From Heterocephalus glaber (lineage: Eukaryota > Chordata > Mammalia > Rodentia > Bathyergidae): DNA of 64,000 nt. The notes under the pieces are model-generated. The model was not told the DNA's origin. It made no database searches and worked only from the letters and a program-made list of their open reading frames with translations. Below, one piece after another: positions 59,809-64,000 of this stretch. Each line of letters begins with the position of its first letter. The first letter of the stretch is position 1. Where the stretch lies: positions 28,675,310-28,739,309 of the forward strand of contig NW_004624730.1 in NCBI RefSeq assembly GCF_000247695.1. Direction: 5' to 3'. The position numbers and the translations under genes were made by a program.

Positions 59809-60851
59809 CTACACATCAGTATAGTCATAATATATACGGACTTCTGATCTTCTGACACTTTGTAGTGATCTGATGCTTTCGCTCCTGGTCCTGATATTTG
59901 ATTTCTTGAATAACCTTCTTGAAAATGACCTACACATGAAAAAGTAAATTATTGGGTCCAGACATACATTGCATGCAGACAAAAAAAGTGTCATTTCTTT
60001 GCAATAATAGAGGATTTTGTGTGCAGATTCATCTAGTAGCCTGTCCAAGTAACTAAAAGTAAAAGGAATTCTACACAAGTGATATGGTAAAAAGCAGGTA
60101 AAAAACACCGCCACAACCACTCTAATACTCTGGTTATGTTTTCGCTTTCGGCTTGACTGACTTATGAATTGCCTGCTGGACTTGTGGATGTACCTGGATA
60201 TGGCTATGTAACATCCAATCAGAATCACCAACACAACCACAAACAAGCAGCTGTTCACGTAGTTGACTGCCTTATGCCATTTGACTCCCAAAGGACTTTT
60301 AAGTTTCATGCAGTCATAAATATTTTCCTTAGTTGGTTGGCTATTTGTTAGGATAATGTTTGGCAAGGACAGAACAGCCATGATCACCCAAACACAAACA
60401 GATAAAACCTTTGTAAAGGTTATGCTGTACATGCGAGAGTCCCCAAATGGCTTTACCACCTTCAGATATCGATCAATGCTTATCAGCCCAAGAAACACAA
60501 TAGAAGTGTACATGTTTGCATAAAACAAAACTGAAGTGTATCTGCATAGGATAGACTTGAAGAACCAAGGTCCAAATCCTGCATCATGAACTATTCGAAA
60601 TGGAAATGTCAGCGTCATTATAAGGTCGGCCACCACTATGTTTTTGAGATAAAATATGAAGCTGGTTTTATTCCTAATATGGAAGAAGATCCACACTGCT
60701 AGACCATTCAGCAAGATGCTTGCTACAAATAGAATGACATACAGCACAGGCAAGACAATAGTGTCAAACTCATTGTGAAGGGTGATGTTTTTTCCGGGTC
60801 CATCAGTTGTGTTGTTTGGAGTTGGACTTGCTTGGCTGGGCAGCTCATTAT
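59809..60851 (-). CDS. GPR87: G-protein coupled receptor 87, main coding exon (5' end missing)
   Basis: Orphan class A receptor of the P2Y12-like group, at the plasma membrane; in other mammals linked to epithelial and p53-dependent expression, and lysophosphatidic acid has been proposed as ligand. The exon codes for 347 codons plus two bases. If the missing first exon adds 34 coding bases as in human, the protein is 358 residues, exactly the human length. In that numbering: seven TM segments, sequons at N24/N25 and N33, disulfide C114-C192, DRY 138-140, HxxR H269/R272, KExxL K296-E297, DPIIY 310-314, tail ending YYDYTDV. The frame continues open beyond 60851 for about 70 codons, but that is intron, because an acceptor lies exactly there and the conserved NEL follows. 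The extracellular residues 16-27 differ from human; the TM core is nearly unchanged. Confidence 0.96.
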
Positions 60852-60880
60852 CTGTAGGAGAAGTGGGGAGACAATACTTC
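60852..60880 (-). promoter_or_regulatory. GPR87: 3' splice site of GPR87 main coding exon
   Basis: The minus strand reads TCTCCCCACTTCTCCTACAG then ATAATGAGCTG. The strong pyrimidine tract and CAG put the first exon base at 60851. The split codon (N|AT from A+AT) fits the Asn-Asn-Glu-Leu of the known protein. Confidence 0.88.
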
Positions 60881-63800
60881 AGTGCTGGGTTTGCATACCG
60901 CACAGTCCACCAGGCTCCCAGCTGAACTGTTGTTCTTTTGAATGAGTTTGAAGATGTTCCCAACAATTGAAAATGGCCTCCTCTCTCCCCACACCAAAGT
61001 CCCTTGAGTAAATGCCATATTTCTGATTCTCTTGAACAGCCATTTGGAAATAAATATGTCAACTTAAATTGTCCTTATTTTTAATTGTTTGATATTATTA
61101 AGGAACCAAGAAAACCTGAGACAGAAAATTGGAAATTTCTTATAACAAGAAAATAAAATAGGACACGGTAATTATTTCACTCTCTGAATATATTCCCTCC
61201 ACCCTAGTTTTAAGGTGTCTAGTTAAGAGTTGGGAAGGAATAAAATTAAGGGCTCGTTTTGAATTTTTGTCTGTGACTTCCTTAAATTAGGATTCTTTAG
61301 GAACTTTAATTAGGAATATAAGTAAAACATGTTGGTCTCTTTTTTTAAAGTGAAAAGAAAATCTGTCTTCTAAAATAAGACACAATCCAAGGTAGATTTG
61401 GATCTGACTTGGCGATTGTTTAAGGTACATTTTCACGTTAGTAGAATTTAAGTTGTAGGTTAGTGTGAAATTACTGCAGATAACCTGTTTGTGGATTATA
61501 ATCATCTTTAACTATTATACACCATCTAGTGCATTTTTCAGTGAAATGTATTTGTGTAGTTAAGAGTATTCTCAAGTAAATGTTTCTGTGTACGCCAGTG
61601 AAAAATGCTAATTTTTGTTTTCTTGTTTTTAAAGTTTATTACAAAAGAAGGTATCTTGCTAAATTAATTGCCGGCTTGCTGTGTTTTTCTTATTTACAAG
61701 TTTAGATTATGCCTCATGTTTGTTACGAGTTTTTAAAAATCTTTTGCATTTTTGGTTCATGTGATTAAAGATAACTACTATACTACTCTGTATAATCACT
61801 GGAATAGTTTAAGAGCATTTGGTTTATGTAGCAGCCGTGAAAATGGCCTCACAGATACCCTTTTGTGAAAAGTTCAGGGAGTGTGGTGGGTAGGCTACTC
61901 TATTGCATTGTGCTCTAGATCTACCTCCACTTTCTTGCTGATGCTATGTTTCTCCTGAACCACTCCCCTTCATGACTGCGCATGGCAAAGAAGCTCAGAC
62001 AAGCCTGTTTCTGCCAGACAAGGATTTGCTCTTGCACATGACTGGCTGGAGGACTACTGAAAGTCTGGTTGAAATTCTCTTCAAATTATAGTGAATTATA
62101 ACTCTTCCTACTCAACCTTATTTCTTTCTTTCTTCCATAGTTGGTTTGAAGGCACTTGAAGACTTACTTTTCCCCATTGTCTCCTTGAAAGCATTTCCTC
62201 CCATCTTGACCACTGATCACTTTTTCTCATCTGCTTTTTTTGGAGAAGAACCCGAACTTAGTTTACACATTCACCTTTTAGAAATAAAGTTTGAAGGAAG
62301 GTCATTTCTGAATTTTTACTTCTCATTAGTAATTTAGCCATTTCCATACATGACAAGCAGTTTACTATATATTTTTGTAACCTTCTGTGAAGAAGTAGAA
62401 CAGGATAGATAGTTTTGATGATAATAATGCAAAACCAGGTTTTCTTAAATTGCTGCATGATGTGTAAGTCCAGGTTCTTCCTGAGTAACCTTGTCTTCTT
62501 TCTAATTCTTTCCTTTTATTCTGTACTGTGTTTTTAAAAACTGGTTTTCTTGGTCTAAATATCCTTACATACAATAGTAATTTATACCTGGACAAGCCTG
62601 TTATAAGGCCTATGGTTTTACTAAGCTTTACAAGTTTAAAATGCCTGATTCAGCTGCCATCTGTATTACTGCTGCCAGTTTCAAATTTTGTCTTGAATGG
62701 TATTTTTTAAGCCTGTTTGATTTAATATTGTTGTAGTCTTGGCTATTTCTATTCTAGAAGATCCAAATAAATAGTAAAACCATTACTAGCCTCCTAAGAA
62801 GTACAGCTTTAACTGAGTTTAGATATCTGCTTCAGTTTTTCTAGTTAACTATTATCAGTCACCTGCATTTTACTCAGAATAGGCCCCCTTGGAAGTAGAG
62901 AACAGGTAGGCTTTAATCAGAATAAAAGGGTTCATCTGACAAACACAGCTCCTGGCAAACATTATCTCCTGAAATAATGGCTGTGCCTTGAAACAGTGAC
63001 AGTACTTGTGCATTGATGTTCAAAGCCATTGTAAGTGCAAGTAGAATAGCAGGTGCAGTGTACTAGGCATGATGAATTGCAGCTCTTGGCTCCCTGGATC
63101 TATGTGCATATTCTTATGGGATGGAAGAACCCATCCCTCCATTCCAGTATTCCTTAGGATTTGTGTATCTGTACAGTAAGTCATTATAATACTTCAATGT
63201 TTAATTATAAGAACCAGCACTCTTATTAAGTGATAATTTACCTAGCAATTACGATTATTATTAAAATAGAAGCTTAAGTCAGAATGTCAAAAGAAAGCTG
63301 TATACATAATTCTGTCTAATGAATAAAATATATCAGAATGAATGGCTTTATCCCACAGTGGTTACGAACTGTTTCGTGACTTTAGGATAGTCTGGTGATT
63401 GTGTTATCTCACAGTACTTGCTTCCTTTAGTTTTATGTTCGGGATTAACATTTTTGAATACAGAACTTTTTACATTAAATGGGATAAGCCTAGGCACGAA
63501 TATCACTTCATTTATAATATAGCTGAAACAAATTAGCAGCTAAAGCCTATTATAAATTGTTTTGTGAAATAGTATGGTAGGAGAGAGAAAAAAGTGGTTC
63601 CTAAGGAGCATGATGAGCCATCTGTGTGTTGCTCTGAATGGCTCAAGACTTAATGTGGAGAGTTTTATATGATCGCTTTATTTTTAGAATCAGGTCTATG
63701 TCATGTTCTTTTTTTGCCAGCTACTCCCAACATTTCTTCTCCCAAATGGGCCCACATTTTTCAGAACTTTTGGGTGTGCTCAGAATCATTTCTCTGGTCA

Positions 63801-64000
63801 GTGTTCCCACTCAGGAACATCAGTCATTAAACGTTTAATGGCTTTCCTCAACTGGGCAGTTGTACCATGTTCTTCACAAGTAAGGAACTTGCCTAGGTTG
63901 GGGAATGTTTTTAATGATGATAGCTTTGCAATTCAATTAAGAAGAAGCCATTTTTACTATATGAAGGCTGTTTTCTCACATATTCTTTGTTAGGGTGGTA
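60881..64000. other. GPR87 intron/5' region, no exon found
   Basis: Should carry the intron of GPR87. I looked on the minus strand for the short first coding exon (MGFNL-like, ending in a split Asn codon and GT) and did not find it; it is likely beyond 64000. No repeat was clearly identified, and no gene is visible on the + strand. Confidence 0.5.

Noticed and set aside
60852..61062. N-terminal extension of the GPR87 reading frame by about 70 codons
   Set aside because: An exact acceptor lies at the boundary, the extension begins at TTG rather than ATG, and known GPR87 proteins have a short first exon instead. This is intron.
60881..64000. First coding exon of GPR87
   Set aside because: No MGFNL-like start followed by a GT at the right phase was seen on the minus strand; probably outside the window.
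1..64000. CRISPR arrays, operons, phage or other prokaryotic systems
   Set aside because: SINEs, LINEs, splice sites and vertebrate receptors show this is mammalian DNA; no regularly spaced repeats were found.

Overview
The window is mammalian nuclear DNA from a rodent outside the mouse/rat group. It is AT-rich and CpG-poor. About 97% is non-coding, with single-exon coding blocks and many interspersed repeats. The SINE set is diagnostic: standalone ID elements (tRNA-Ala type head, A-rich tail), B1 monomers, and dimers with a B1-like left half and an ID-like right half. That mix suggests a beaver-, kangaroo-rat- or squirrel-like rodent, but the species cannot be fixed from the sequence alone.

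Two protein-coding genes are certain, both on the minus strand and both rhodopsin-family receptors of the P2Y12-like group. P2RY14 (UDP-sugar receptor) has its whole reading frame at 841-1854, in a terminal exon with an acceptor at 1879. GPR87 has its main coding exon at 59809-60851. Its first coding exon, worth about 11 codons, was not found and probably lies beyond 64000. In human and mouse these genes sit in the cluster GPR171-P2RY14-GPR87-P2RY13-P2RY12, antisense inside MED12L. The order and strand here fit that arrangement, so the + strand is inferred to be the MED12L sense strand. No MED12L exon could be recognised.

The ~58 kb between the two receptors should hold the promoter and 5' non-coding exons of P2RY14. 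Two minus-strand candidates were found: an internal exon with both splice sites (44863-45013) and a possible first exon with a consensus donor (ending at 19954). A plus-strand candidate (40107-40201) has good splice sites in the MED12L direction. All three are predictions that need transcript data.

The rest is a record of mobile elements. There are 14 ID elements (12 on the minus strand, several with clear target-site duplications), 8 B1 or B1-ID SINEs (7 on the minus strand), MIR and L2 remnants, three L1 3' pieces, one MaLR-type LTR, and DNA-transposon relics (mariner, Tigger-like, MER5A/MER20-like hAT, two MITEs). Nested insertions are visible: ID in mariner, ID in Tigger, B1 in MER5A, and an unknown element in B1. 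Less usual items are two very short, tailless retrocopies flanked by direct repeats (an ID head and a U2 snRNA head), an unclassified inverted repeat pair at 25/27 kb, and a decayed unidentified retrogene-like sequence near 56 kb. Nothing resembles a prokaryotic, phage or otherwise wholly new system.
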